A stretch of DNA of 64,000 nt from Allolobophora icterica (lineage: Eukaryota > Annelida > Clitellata > Crassiclitellata > Lumbricidae), in NCBI GenBank assembly GCA_963556255.1, contig OY744609.1:4647339-4711338 (forward strand), in the 5' to 3' direction. Under the pieces are notes generated by a model. The model made no database searches, was not told the origin of the DNA, and worked only from the letters and a program-made list of their open reading frames with translations. Positions 45,408-58,305 of the stretch are shown one piece after another. Both the position numbers and the translations under genes were made by a program. Position 1 is the first letter of the stretch; the number at the start of each line of letters is the position of its first letter.

Positions 45408-46530
45408 AAAGAAAGACGGATCTTTAAGACTTGCCTGTGACTACAGATACATTAACTCATTCACAGTGGATTGTAAATATCCTATGCCGATTGTCAGAGA
45501 CGTTTTGAACAAAGTTGGAAAGTCTAATGTGATTTCTATTTTGGACTGTCGAAGTGCTTATTGGACTTGTCCTGTAAAACAATCTGATCAATGGAAGACA
45601 GCTTTTGTAACACATAATGGACTGTATGAATTTACTCGTGTTCCTTTTGGAATGATAAATTCTGGACGAACTTTTGTTAAGGCGATAAATTTAGTTTTAC
45701 AGCCTATAAGTGACTTTGCAGAACCGTATGTTGATGACATTGCTGTGCATTCTGACAGTTGGAAAGTTCACTTGCAGCATCTAGATGCATTTTTGATGCA
45801 AATGAGATTGCATAACGTTACTTTGAATTTGAAAAAATGCATATTTGGTAAGAGTGAAGTAAGGTTTATCGGTCATGTGGTTGGGTCTGGTAAGATAAAG
45901 ATGAATCCAGACAGAATTGAAAGTTTGACTAATTTGAAGATCCCAGAAACTAAGAAGCAAGTTAAGCAACTGCTTGGATTTTTTAATTATTACAGACAGT
46001 TTATTAAGGACTTTGCAGAGATTGCGAAACCTTTATCTGATTTAACTAGTAAACGTGTTTCTGATAAGATTGATTGGACTGTTGAACATCAGCAAGCATT
46101 TAATTTACTTAAAGAGGCTGTGCGATCCAAAGTAGTATTGTATGTTTTTGAAGTGGGAAAACCATTCAATTTGTACTGCGATAGTAGTGACTTTGCAGTC
46201 GGTGCTGTTTTAACACAGATGGACGACAAGGGAATAGAACGCCCTGTGTCATTTATCAGTCAGAAATTAACTGACACCCAGAAGAGATGGGCTACTGTGG
46301 AAAAGGAAGCCTATGCTATTGTTTGGGCTCTAAACAAGTTAAAAGAAATTATAATTGGATCAAAAATTTTCATTTTTACTGATCACAATCCTCTTACATA
46401 TTTGACTGAGTCAATGTCTAAGTCTGCTAAACTTGTGCGTTGGGCGTTAGCCTTACAAACTTTTGATGTTGAGGTGAAGTACAAGAAGGGCAGATTGAAT
46501 GTTATTGCTGATTGTTTGTCAAGATTATAA
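45304..46530 (+). CDS. reverse transcriptase-RNase H
   Basis: Overlaps the upstream frame by about 100 bases in the +1 register. It contains the complete RT: IYRSEVERQIKEML, SPLVIVKKKDGSLRLACDYR, the catalytic Asp in SILDCRSAYW, FTRVPFGMINS, the YVDD box at about residue 140, and the connection GFFNYYRQFIKDFAE. RNase H follows (YCDSSDFAVGAVL, the Glu in TVEKEAYAIVW, TDHNPL), ending ADCLSRL. No stop interrupts it, so this enzyme part may still be functional. It is read only if ribosomes or a mutation change frame near 45270. The start is not a normal ATG, as expected for a fusion product. Confidence 0.88.
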   Translation: MIYRSEVERQIKEMLKTNIIKPSSSRMASPLVIVKKKDGSLRLACDYRYINSFTVDCKYPMPIVRDVLNKVGKSNVISILDCRSAYWTCPVKQSDQWKTAFVTHNGLYEFTRVPFGMINSGRTFVKAINLVLQPISDFAEPYVDDIAVHSDSWKVHLQHLDAFLMQMRLHNVTLNLKKCIFGKSEVRFIGHVVGSGKIKMNPDRIESLTNLKIPETKKQVKQLLGFFNYYRQFIKDFAEIAKPLSDLTSKRVSDKIDWTVEHQQAFNLLKEAVRSKVVLYVFEVGKPFNLYCDSSDFAVGAVLTQMDDKGIERPVSFISQKLTDTQKRWATVEKEAYAIVWALNKLKEIIIGSKIFIFTDHNPLTYLTESMSKSAKLVRWALALQTFDVEVKYKKGRLNVIADCLSRL

Positions 46531-46628
46531 GTAATCGTAAGACTGTTTGATTGATTAGTTATATATATATTTGTTTCATGTATTTTGGTAATTTCGCAAA
46601 TTTTGAAATTTAATTTGCTCAATTCCAG

Positions 46629-46642
46629 AAAAAGGAAGGAGG
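46629..46642 (+). other. polypurine tract
   Basis: AAAAAGGAAGGAGG, three bases before the right LTR. Confidence 0.75.
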
Positions 46643-46645
46643 TAA

Positions 46646-47115
46646 TGTGAACTGAGTTTTGTGTACAGTTTTGCAGTGCGAGGTATTTAGCGTATATATT
46701 TAGTGCGCTTACTTTAGTTTCACGTGTATATGTATATATGATAGATGTATAACGTTTAGTCTTAGTGACACGCGCGGCCGGCCGATATCGGCAGCGGCGC
46801 GCTATATGTATATTATTAGAGTTCGCTTATGCCAAGACAGGTGTGTCAAGAGGCGCGAAGAATTATGCTGACTAGAGAAGTTTGAATTCGGTGTTCGCTG
46901 TAGTAGTGTGGCTGACTAGTCGAGTTGTAATCGAATTGAGTTCTGTCTGTTTGTTTCTTATTAAACTGAAAAGATATTAAACTGTGTTGCTGATTAATTC
47001 AGGTTATACTTATACGTAGAATTAGTGTTCAAAAGGTGAACGTTAAATAGGCGTTAAGTACGAAGAGAACAAGGATTTAATCAGAAGGATTGTCAACGGA
47101 AGGATTGGGTTGACA
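46646..47115 (+). repeat. right LTR, 470 bp
   Basis: Same sequence as 41117-41586, followed by the TCTGT duplication. Confidence 0.93.
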
Positions 47116-47940
47116 TCTGTGTTTGCAACAGGTCTTCCGATTCTGACAACAATTCTCTACACAGCAGTCCGCGCCAACAGCAAATCCGAAGCACAAAAGT
47201 TAATCCAACCATATCAAATCTAATCTAATCTAATCCATACCAATCCAGTCTAATATAACCCAGTTCAATAATTAAAACCTCATTCTAATCATTCTAATCC
47301 AATCTAATCTAAATATTTCTAATTCGGTCGGACAGTCGGACCTAATATAATCCGATCCAATTTCGACTTTTCTAACATTACTAATATTTTATAATTTTAA
47401 AATAATGTAATATAATTTGATATGTATAATATAACCAAACCGTTTACTTAAAGTGTTAGCGTATTTGCCTTGATTGCACATATATGGTTTCAATAAAATG
47501 ATTTGATTTGATAATTTAAAACATAACATTTATTCACTTATTTTACTTATTAACTAATAAAATAATATAGTACTAATGCGACGATATGGTGCATTATAGC
47601 AATCTATGCAACAATAATGTGTACAGCGGACAGTATAGCATTGTATATTGTATAATCTATTGTAAGTCAAACAATGCAAATACAATGCATTCTAGTCTAT
47701 CTAATCTATTCCACGGTGACCAAATCTAATCTAATCTAATCTAATCGGAGTGCGTTGATCTAATCCTTGTAGGTGTGGGACTAAAAAGAGCTACCTGCAG
47801 TGGATCGTATTCGGAGTTATTGTCATCACCCTCGTTGTAAGCAAGTAATAATCTGCTGTAATTGTATTGTAATACAATATTTACAATTTAAAATTATTGT
47901 ATTGCAATTTTCGAGTAGTTTAATGTCCTGTGCAATTATT
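47116..47940 (+). repeat. composite repeat family, copy B, right part
   Basis: Resumes with TCTGTGTTTGCAACAGG, then CAACAGCAAATCCGAAGCAC, (TAATC)n runs, the GCATTGTATATTGTATAATC block and GCGTTGATCTAATCCTTG, ending with TTGTATTGTAATACAATAT. Collinear with 17785-18490 and, in reverse, 27520-27930. Confidence 0.78.
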
Positions 47941-48159
47941 GAAAAACGGCTCTTTAAGTACATCTGCTGCTTCCCTTAAAAAAGGTGTCGATAATAATAA
48001 TAATAATAAATATTTTTCTGCTGTAGTTGAAATCTGTATTTATCTAGCGCCTTTTCATAACATGCACTGTAATTGCTGTAACTTAATATCGATGAAATTA
48101 TAATTGCTGTATCAGCATTTATATAACGCCAACGTTAACTTCTCAGAAATCGTTGAGCA

Positions 48160-48400
48160 TTACATGTTTGCTTCATCTAATGACTTCTATAGCGCCGTTA
48201 TCCTAATGTCCGCAACTCGATTGGAGAACCAGAGACCAGAGACACCAGAAGCCAGGCTACAGTGAATAAGTAAGTAGCCTGGCAACAATTCTGCTAACGT
48301 GTGTCCAAAGGAGGTCGCTATACAGAGTCCGCTAAGCAAGCTCAAAACCGTAATAGTTAAGTAATAGACCCAGCGCGCCACCGATCACGTATTTGTGTAT
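48160..48400 (-). repeat. dispersed repeat, reverse relative of 34760-35060
   Basis: Shares four blocks in the same order. It has a duplicated GTAGCCTGGC in inverted orientation at about 48255 and 48283. Confidence 0.7.
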
Positions 48401-48469
48401 TTAAATACTTAATGTAGCACTTTTTGTTTAGCTCAGTAAAACGCCGTATACTCGATTTAAGCGGTAATC

Positions 48470-48945
48470 CGAGAATTTTCATGATCTCACAAAATAAGTC
48501 ACCCTGCGTTTTAATAGCAGCAGATGATCCCTTAAAAAAGGTGTTACGTATTGTGTTTAAGGATATCTTTAAAAAGGTGTATTGTGCTTAATGTCTTCGT
48601 GTTTTCGACTCCGATGAAAATCTATCGAAAAACGCCGCTCACGATTTGCACGAAAAATGTTAATAAGTGTTCCTTCATAATAGTGTTTGATTTACACGGT
48701 AAATCATCATTATCTCCTAGTAATCTGCTGAAAAGCGTGGCACCGCGCTTTAAAATCTGTTTCACTCGTGAGATTTGCCTGAAGGTGAGCATTGACCACA
48801 AGCCGCAGCATTGGGTTTTAATAGACACAGTTGATCCCTTTAAAAAGGTGTTAAGTATTGCAGTTAAGAGCATTTCTGTTTCGCCCTTTAAAAAGGTGTC
48901 TTTTCTTAATGTTTTCGTGTTTTCGTCTCAGCAGAATTTCCGTCG
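48470..48945 (+). repeat. tandem duplication, about 300-bp unit
   Basis: TTTTAATAG(C/A)..CAG.TGATCCC, TTAAAAAAGGTGTTA, a second AAAAAGGTGT and TTAATGT(C/T)TTCGTGTTTTCG occur in the same order at about 48512-48615 and 48815-48930. Four AAAAAGGTGT blocks in total. Confidence 0.7.
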
Positions 48946-49835
48946 AACTCACGGCAGTGAAGTTCCATGGCGCCAAAATAGTCGATATATAATATAAGTG
49001 ATATATTTATGCGTTTACGTAAATGAACATTTGTGTTGTTTTTATGGGTAATCTCAATCTTTCTCTGCAACATTGTCCGAGTTCGTGTGACGAAACTGCG
49101 AGCTATCAACTCACCCGATAGCATCCAAGCCAAGTTAGCAATCATACCTCTTCGTATGATACCTTCGAAATTCACTTTAGCAAACTGTTTTCTTTTTATA
49201 TTGCTCTCAGTTAATAGTTTTAACGGCATCTTATGGCTGGCTTGCGCGACCATTGACGTCGACATTACAGTACGGTAGCTTACTTTACCTTGTCTTACCT
49301 TGTTGGCTAGATCTATGAAGTGAATGTCTAAGTCTGTTTGACAGATGACTAAAGAAAGGAGGCAGAGAAGCAGCTAAGGCCGAGAAACATTAGACGGCGG
49401 GGATCGATTTAAGCAGACGGTCGATAAGCGAAGATTTTACTCGTATGAACTTTGAGTTACTAAACGCCGATGGATGGATGCAGAGTTTAACAACATCGTA
49501 TGATATTACAGGCCACTGACATCGAAAGATATTATTCGAAAAGTTCTCAACGTTCCATTGGTATGATACGCTTCTATCAAGTAAGTTACGGGCGGCATCG
49601 GAATGTTCGCCACCGAAGTGATGGTTATCTATAGCGTCATTTAACAACGTCTTAAAGGTGTTTAAAAGATTCGCATTTCTGTGTGACTTTGCGCGCGTAA
49701 ATAATGTTTCTTATAATAATAACAATTATCCTACGCTTAACGACTTCTTGTGGCTGCCAAAGCCGTTCACCTCGACCTTACCCTACTTTAGATACATAAA
49801 CTCGCTGTGTCAGATAATGAATTGAAAGAATTAAT
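48946..49835. repeat. composite-repeat remnants, no gene
   Basis: Palindromic blocks at about 49217 (TTTTAACGGCATCTTATGGC) and 49737 (CTTAACGACTTCTTGTGGC), each ending in a GTCGAC or CTCGACC segment, and AAAGGTGTTTAAAAG at 49655. Confidence 0.55.
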
Positions 49836-49843
49836 GTGGTAAA

Positions 49844-50138
49844 CATGGGCGTCCAAAGGGAAACAAGGGGGCATTTGGCCCCTAGATTTTACAAATATTT
49901 AAAAAAATTAAATCTTGTGATTATCATGATTTTTTACAACAGTTTAAACACAATTTTAATTGCGAAAAACGCTTAATTATTTAGGCAAAGTCTTTGACCA
50001 TAATTGATTTTTAAAGTTATTACGTGTTCTGTGTTCATGAATAGCTATTCCATGCAAACACGTCATTCCCCCTCCCCACAATAGTTTTGCCCCAATAGAA
50101 ATATCCCTCCCCTACAAAAATTCCTGCGGACGCCCATG
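49844..50138 (+). mobile_element. MITE, 295 bp, 8-bp target duplication
   Basis: GTGGTAAA stands at 49836-49843 and again at 50139-50146. The ends CATGGGCGTCC and GGACGCCCATG are perfect 11-bp inverted repeats. No coding frame. An 8-bp duplication suggests hAT or a similar superfamily, but the ends lack the usual CAG start. Confidence 0.88.
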
Positions 50139-50182
50139 GTGGTAAATTTTATACTGAGCTTATACACTTTGCGATAAATGAA

Positions 50183-50186
<4 letters not shown>

Positions 50187-50256
<70 letters not shown>
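50187..50256 (+). repeat. (TTGA)n microsatellite
   Basis: About 17 perfect TTGA units. Confidence 0.97.
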
Positions 50257-50384
50257 GCTGAATTATTAAGCTATTTGATGCTTAATAAGAGACGTAAGAG
50301 ATATTGATAGATAAACACAAGAGATATCGATAACTGCGATTTGTTAAATGAATTCTAGAAGAAAGCATAAAATCAAGCAAATTG

Positions 50385-50445
50385 CTTGAAAGACGTCAAC
50401 GGCCACAGCAGCCGTAAGATGTCGTTATGCTCACGGAATTAACAT
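50385..50445 (+). repeat. palindromic block of the composite repeat
   Basis: GACGTCAACGGCCACAGCAG followed by CCGTAAGATGTCGTTATG, the canonical form of the block. Confidence 0.65.
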
Positions 50446-50574
50446 CGATGCATTAATTAACGGCGAAATATCTACAGAAACTTCCTATTGATCCGGCCCT
50501 TGATGCCATAAAACCAACCTTTTCTTGTATACGGCCACTATAGTTTTTAGTAAGCACGCGGCGGGCCGGCCGCA

Positions 50575-50800
50575 AGTAAATTTCCTCAACGCCTCGAAAG
50601 AAAAATTTTTCTCCATATTACACAACACTAAGCATGTACTTCACCAACTCCAACCTCCACTCCGATCCCCCTCCCCTCACCAACTAAGACCAAGAGCACA
50701 CAACCATACTCTCCCACCCAAGGACAACTCTCGATTTATTCCCAGAACATTATATAAAAATAGTTACTAGTTTATTCTAAAAATTCTAATGAACTTTAAT
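50575..50800 (+). mobile_element. LINE 3' end fragment
   Basis: One frame ends HVLHQLQPPLRSP, LRPRAHNHTLPPKDN, RFIPRTLYKNSY, stop. The LRPR and F.PR.LY pattern is that of the C-terminal end of many LINE ORFs. Related to the fragment split by the hAT element at 28900-29960. Confidence 0.6.
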
Positions 50801-51054
50801 TATACACTATCACTCATGTAAGCATTTCTGCGTTTTTGTCATATTGTCTTCTTCTCAATAAACGAATATATATATAAATGTTTATTTTATATTCTTAAAA
50901 AAGTCGAAAAACAGATACAGTGTACTACTAGATTACTACCCGTAACAACACTAAATTTCCTTCCAGGATAACTGTAACAAAGTCATTTAGTCAGTGTGAA
51001 ACCTGGGCTTGTTTGCCAAATTTGGAAAAGTGATCGTATAAGATAAAAACAGTG

Positions 51055-51330
51055 GCGTAGCAATGTGTTGTGCAGGTTGTGCAATGCACAAGGGCCCGTG
51101 GCGGTCAGAAGGACCCCTGGCAGCGAGTACTACAGGCATTGATTAATTATGCCGCCTCGTGCTGCCCGCATCTGAAAAGCCGATTGAAGGAGCCGCAGGT
51201 GAGGGGTCGTGTATTATTAATGTTAGTATATTAGATGCTATAAGGTGCCCGAAACCGCACTTCATTTCCTGTTTCAGTTCCCTAAACAGACGACCCTGCA
51301 GAAGAGACTCAGAAACGAATGTTGCCGCCA
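51055..51330 (+). mobile_element. possible MITE end
   Basis: CAGTGGCGTAGCAATGTG at about 51051 resembles a common transposon terminus and the MITE at 24111. The other end was not found. Confidence 0.3.
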
Positions 51331-51785
51331 AAAATTGATCTACGGTATTCTGACAATATTAACACAAGCGAACTGACTAAATATCATGCACAAATATCTT
51401 AAAGCCATACAGAAAATATTGTAGAAACCTAACAGGAACTTTGAAACGAAGACTGTATGGACGCTGTATAATTAATCACTCTTAGATTAAACTTAGCTTT
51501 AGAATCTCGCTCAACAACGCCCAATTGTCCTTGTAACGGAGGCGTCGTTAGAATAAAAAAATTATAATGAAGTCGATTAGATAACTTTGTCGTATGAAAT
51601 AACTAAGTTAATTATCGCAACCGAATTCTTGTTTATGGTTTTCTACTCTGGGATTATATTATGACAAGCTCAATGATATTGGTATATTTCAAATCTCCAA
51701 TCATTGATGAAGGTAATAGAGTTCAATAAAAGGTGTTTAAATGCAGCTCTTTTAGCTGTTGCTGTGCATTATAGCCTATTGGTTA
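51331..51785. other. no feature recognised
   Basis: AT-rich DNA. Only AAAAGGTGTTTAAATG at 51727 is familiar. Confidence 0.35.
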
Positions 51786-52445
51786 GCAGTGTTTTAATGG
51801 TGTCTAAAGATATGAAAATAAACATCAAAAAGACGAAGGCAATGAAGATAAGTAAAGGAAAAGAAACTATAGTCAGAATAAAAATTGGTGGAGAAAATAG
51901 AACAAGTAAAAGATTTCTGCTACCTGGGTGCATGATTATGACAGATGCCAAATGCCATAAGGAAATAAGAAGAATAGCACTGGGTAAAGAGACATTCACA
52001 AAACGGACAGAGCTTTGAGAGGAAAAATTAACAGAAATTTGAAGAAAAGAATGGTAAAGACACTGGTGTGGAGTATGGTGTTGTACGGATCAGAGACATG
52101 GACCATGACGAAAGAAGACATCAAGAAACTGGAGGCATTCGAGATGTGGATTTGGAGAAGAATGGAGAAGATCAGCTGGACAGAACATAAAATAAATTAA
52201 GAAGTGTTGGGAAGGATTGGAGAAGAATGAGACAGAGAAAATGGATTGGACACACGCTGAGGGGGTATTCTCTTCTAAGAAATGTCATCGAGGGAAGAAT
52301 GAAGGGGAGAAGGACAAGGGTAAGACCAAGACAGATGATGCTGGTTTGGATGATGAAGGAAGGATACAGAACATTCAAAGAAGAAGCTGAACATCGAGAG
52401 AAGTGGCGACGTCGGACGTTTGAACCTGCTTGAAGGCAGAGAGCC
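51786..52445 (+). mobile_element. decayed LINE 3' end
   Basis: Pieces in shifting frames: INIKKTKAMKISKGKE, VLYGSETWTMTKEDIKKLEA, EMWIWRRMEKISWTEH, RKWIGHTLRG, GRRTRVRPRQMM. At least three frame changes and stops, so older than the other LINE ends in this window. Confidence 0.75.
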
Positions 52446-52599
52446 AGAAGAAGATATTAAAGATAGCGCTCTCACCAATCAGATAACATTTTTCATTATA
52501 TTTGATTCGATTTTATATTCTTATATAGCATATAGAACCCGTTTTATAGGTGTCAACGGCAACCTTCTAACAAACCTACTTTTGGATTGGATCCATTAT

Positions 52600-53421
52600 T
52601 TAACGACCTCTTATTATAGCAACAAAGGCTGTTGACGTCGGCAGAAGCTCTTGGCGGAGAAACAAGGGGAGACAGTTCCAAGCAGAGGGGCCAACATAGG
52701 CGAAACTTCTGGATTGTACCGTGGAAGATCGCATGCAAGGGACAACCATAAGGCCGCGAGCCGAAGATCGCAAGGAAGCCCTCGCAGGCAAGGAAGAAAC
52801 TGGGTTGCAAAAATTCATTAGGTAAGACGGAGCAGAGGCAGTAAGGCAGTTGCGCATGAGGGTGAGGGTTTTAAACTGAATTCGCTGTTGAGCAAGGAGC
52901 CAGTGGAGGGAATCACGGATAAAGGCAGAAATGTGGACAAACTTGGGAATGTCACCTGTTAGCCGAGCAGCAGCATTAAGGATAGTCTGGAGTTTGTGCA
53001 TATTGGAGGAAGAATGGCCAATGTACACAGCATTGCCAAAGTCTACCCTAGTGCAGATCAGAGCATGGACCAGTTTAGTAACAGCATGAAATGAAAGAGA
53101 CTTGCGGATGGATCGGAGCTGGCGAAGATGATAAAAGCAAGATCTGGATACAAGGTTAACTTGATCAGTAAAGGAGAGGGTAGGGTCAAGGACAATCCCC
53201 AAGTCACGAACAGAGCAGGAGAATTGAATGAGGGGAAACCTAAGATGTAGAGATTCAAAATCAATCTTACTGAGTTGGAGGCGACCACCGAGCCAGATAA
53301 ACTGAGTCTTGTCGGGGTTTAGCCGCAAGCGATTAGAGGAAAGCCAAGAATCCAGAGCAGAGGCTGCTGCTAAGATGCGTTCGACCATTTGGACAGCAGA
53401 AGAGGTAATGTGTGTTCCCAA
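52600..53421 (-). mobile_element. CR1/L2-like LINE, RT C-terminal part
   Basis: Open minus-strand frame of 273 codons: LDSWLSSNRLRLNPDKTQFI (thumb start), VRDLGIVLDPTLSF, LRSIRKSLSFHAVTKLVHAL, LQTILNAAARLTGD, DSLHWLLAQQRIQFKTL, ASLRSSARGLMVVP, RSFAYVGPSAWNCLPLFLR. This order is the usual C-terminal region of CR1-type elements, a different clade from the FGHVMR-type LINEs in the rest of the window. The YADD box is not included. Confidence 0.85.
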
Positions 53422-53725
53422 ATGTCAGCATTGGATTTGCGAAAGTTTGGCTTAAAGTGGGTTCAGAATTATTTAGGATTCTGAATCACAATAGGCTTCA
53501 GTGGGTGGCTCAAATTGTCAGTGGTTAGTTAACCATTTATGTTTATCAAAACATTTTCTCCTGTAGGATTTGGGACCGTCACACTTAATGTGATCCACAA
53601 AATCTAATCAATTTCACCAATGTAATCTAATTCATATGATCCATTAATCTAATATAGTCAATGCGAACGTTTTATTATTGTAATGAATTAAGAACTTCTG
53701 TAGCGCTGTGTCCAATGCACAGGAC
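53422..53725. other. no feature recognised
   Basis: AT-rich with some AATCTAAT pentamer-like segments, perhaps decayed composite-repeat tail. Confidence 0.35.
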
Positions 53726-54300
53726 ATCAACCGATGGCGCACCAAAACCAAGCTTCAGCCAAGTCTCAGGTCAATATCCAGAAGATCAGTCCCGTAAGAC
53801 AGACAGGTAGCCCAAATGTCTTCGCGAACTCTTCACCATCCAGCCAACCCGCTTTACCTGATCCTCCTCCTATCAGTCTTTCTCGACCCCCGGTCACTAC
53901 GTATCTCAAGTTCTCCAACCGAGCCATAACCCGCGACTGCACCGCGACGCTGGAACGATCTCCTTCCCAAATTCCGCAGAATATCGGTTCCTGTATCATC
54001 ATTGTCGTTTGCCCATCACCTACCATCATCTGCCTCAGGCTCCTCTGTCTATCACCCCGGGCTTTCCACTCAAAACTAAAGTCTCACCTCTTCAAAAATT
54101 CCAACCCTAGCTCATCTGATCATCCATCTTTTAATTCTTCTAAACTTTAACGACACTCGCCTTAGCAGCTCCTCTACTTCCCATCTCTGGACTCCCTTGC
54201 AACTAGACTCGTATCTCCTCTGAATACCATCAGACGTAGCGCTCGTGCATAAGCTGGTTTCCTGCGCATTTTTTGCAAGTGGTGCATTATAAATTTGGAA
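53726..54300 (+). mobile_element. L2/CR1-like LINE 3' remnant
   Basis: The DNA near 53945-54130 matches a LINE end: CGACGCTGGAACGATCTCC (R-W-N-D-L), then CCCCGGGCTTTCCACTCAAA and CTCACCTCTTCAAA as at 37755. GCGCTCGTGCATAAGCTGG and a TTTGGAATTACGA block follow, as near 26910 and 33930. Confidence 0.5.
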
Positions 54301-54473
54301 TTACGAATATGATTACCATTCGAGCTTCCTTCCTGAAGGTTGCTATGGAGAGACCTTGAGCAAGTCCATCACTCACAATTGTTTTGAACCTCAGAGTCAG
54401 ATTTATTTACCTTCAGCACGCTTAATTAAGGATCATTTGGATTAAAACTCTTCTATTCTACAAATTTACTAAC

Positions 54474-56076
<1,603 letters not shown>

Positions 56077-56431
56077 CTGATAATGCAAAAATTTCACCAT
56101 TTATTAAAGCAAAGTCCGCACGTTCGTCCCACTGTCCGTCCCACTGTCCTTCGTCCGTTCGTCCGTCGTTGCAAAACTGCCATCCTTTTAAAAGTTTAGA
56201 AACGCAATAGTCAAATGTTAATACATTATTCATGCATACATTCACCAAGAGCGAGCCCAATAATTCGAGAAGTATTTAACTTAAAAGGCGCTAAACTCCG
56301 TCTAAATTCATTTATCAATGCACATCACACATACACGCATACATGCACATACGTTTATACGCGCTTACATACCTACATACATAATACATACATACAAACA
56401 CATACATGCATATGCATATATACGTAGGCTA

Positions 56432-56680
<249 letters not shown>

Positions 56681-56959
56681 GTGTAAGACCCCCCTATTGA
56701 GGCCATGTGACGAATCGCCGGAAACTGGCGCCAGACTTTGAACACCTATTCTATGGTTGTTTTTGCTTCTTTTTTAACCAAATTTCACGTGAATCCTTAG
56801 ATATTTGTGTTTTATCGATATCATTGCGAAATTTTATGAAATTCTTAAAAACAACGAACCTGATTTTTGTGATACAACTGGGGCCTAGTGTGGGAGTGTG
56901 GGTGTGTGTGCGTGTGTGAGTTACGTCCTCGTTTCACTGTATTATTTCAGGTGTGTATA

Positions 56960-58069
56960 GATACTGTTACCAATACAAAACGGTGCCAACGTGTGTGTGT
57001 GTTTATGGCCCCGTTTCACTGTATTATTTCGTAAAGCATTACCCACGCACATAGTGTGTGAGTTGTATATTACAGACGCCATTTAAGTGTATTAATATAA
57101 CAGTTACGTCAACTGGTGCCGGTGTGTGAGTGTGTGTTGAAGAATAAAGGCTCCAGTTGGCCGGATAATGAAATAATATTTAAACAAACAAATCGGTGCC
57201 AGTGTGTGTGTGTGTGTTGTATATTACAAACGCCAAGTGTATTTCTATAACAGTTATGCCAACTGGTGCCGGTGTGTGAGTGTGTGTTGAAGAATAAAGG
57301 CTCCAGTTGGCCGGATAATGAAATAATATTTAAACAAACAAATCGGTGCCAGTGTGTGTGTGTTGTATATTACAAACGCCAAGCGTATTTCTATAACAGT
57401 TATGCCAACTGGTGCCGGTGTGTGAGTGTGTGTTGAAGAATAAAGGCTCCAGTTGGCCGGATAATGAAATAATATTTAAACAAACAAATCGGTGCCAGTG
57501 TGTGTGTGTTGTATATTACAAACGCCAAGTGTATTTCTATAACAGTTATGCCAACTGGTGCCGGTGTGTGAGTGTGTGTTGAAGAATAAAGGCTCCAGTT
57601 GGCCGGATAATGAAATAATATTTAAATAAACAAATCGGTGCCAGTGTGTGTGTTGTATATTACAGACGCCATTTAAGTGTATTTATATAGCAGTTATGCA
57701 AACTGGTGCCCGTGTGTGAGTGTGTTGATGAATAAAGGCTCCAGTTCCTCAGTTGCTGTCTATAACTAAGGATATATATATATATATATATCCCTGATTA
57801 TTACATCCCTGCTCATTCCCTCCTCTATGCCTCGGATATTTTAACAAACAAATCGGTGCCAGAGTGTGAACGATAACTAGGATATATATATTTATATATA
57901 TATATATAGCTTAATATGTATATATATCCCTCATTATTACATCCCTCCTCATTCCCTCCTCACTGTCTGGGAAATTATTTTAATGAACAAATCGGTTCCA
58001 GCGTGTGAATTTTATAATACAGACGCCTTCTCATTGTATTTATATAGCAGTTAAAGAAATTGATGCCGG
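56960..58069 (+). repeat. tandem array, 146-150-bp units
   Basis: AATCGGTGCCAGTGTGTG recurs at 57191, 57341, 57487, 57633, 57851 and, altered, at about 57988. Each regular unit contains TATATTACAAACGCC, AACTGGTGCCGGTGTGTG and AATAAAGGCTCCAGTTGGCC. The two rightmost units are interrupted by TA-rich insertions. Further units lie at 59745-60170, inside the following gene. Confidence 0.88.
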
Positions 58070-58305
58070 TCAAATGTCACTATGTTTAAATCGCTTTTGT
58101 TTTTGTATGGCAGTATGAACAAAAAATTTTATGCATTTCCAATCACGTGCATATAGACTTGGTTCGCTATTTCTGCACTTTTCACATTCGTATTTCTTAG
58201 GCACCTTTCCAAGAATGATATGACGTGTGAAATGTCGATTTACAGCAGCACGTTCATCTAGGGTCCAGGATTTTCGTGAAGTTGGTTTACGAGTTGTCCG
58301 AACTT
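58070..58305 (-). CDS. exon 7: C-terminal domain and stop
   Basis: Acceptor TTGTTTGTTACAG, then VRTTRKPTSRKSWTLDERAA, NRHFTRHIILGKVPKKYECE, CRNSEPSLYARDWKCIKFFV, ending KRFKHSDI and a TGA stop at 58072-58070. The W...E..AV..HF...I..GK.P.K.EC..C pattern is the conserved C-terminal domain that accompanies this recombinase-like family. Confidence 0.8.

Larger units (their letters stand above)
41117..47115 (+). mobile_element. LTR retrotransposon, Ty3/gypsy, Gmr1-like gene order, 6.0 kb
   Basis: Two 470-bp LTRs that appear identical, a 5-bp TCTGT duplication, an 18-base primer-binding site and a purine tract define a complete insertion. It encodes gag, protease, the integrase zinc domain, and then RT and RNase H in a second frame. 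Integrase lies upstream of RT as in Gmr1-like elements. The integrase catalytic core and its C-terminal region are almost wholly absent. The host site is the composite repeat copy B. Confidence 0.93.

Noticed and set aside
57190..57740. CRISPR-like regular repeats
   Set aside because: Units of 146-150 bp are repeated whole, without short repeats and unique spacers, in an animal genome.
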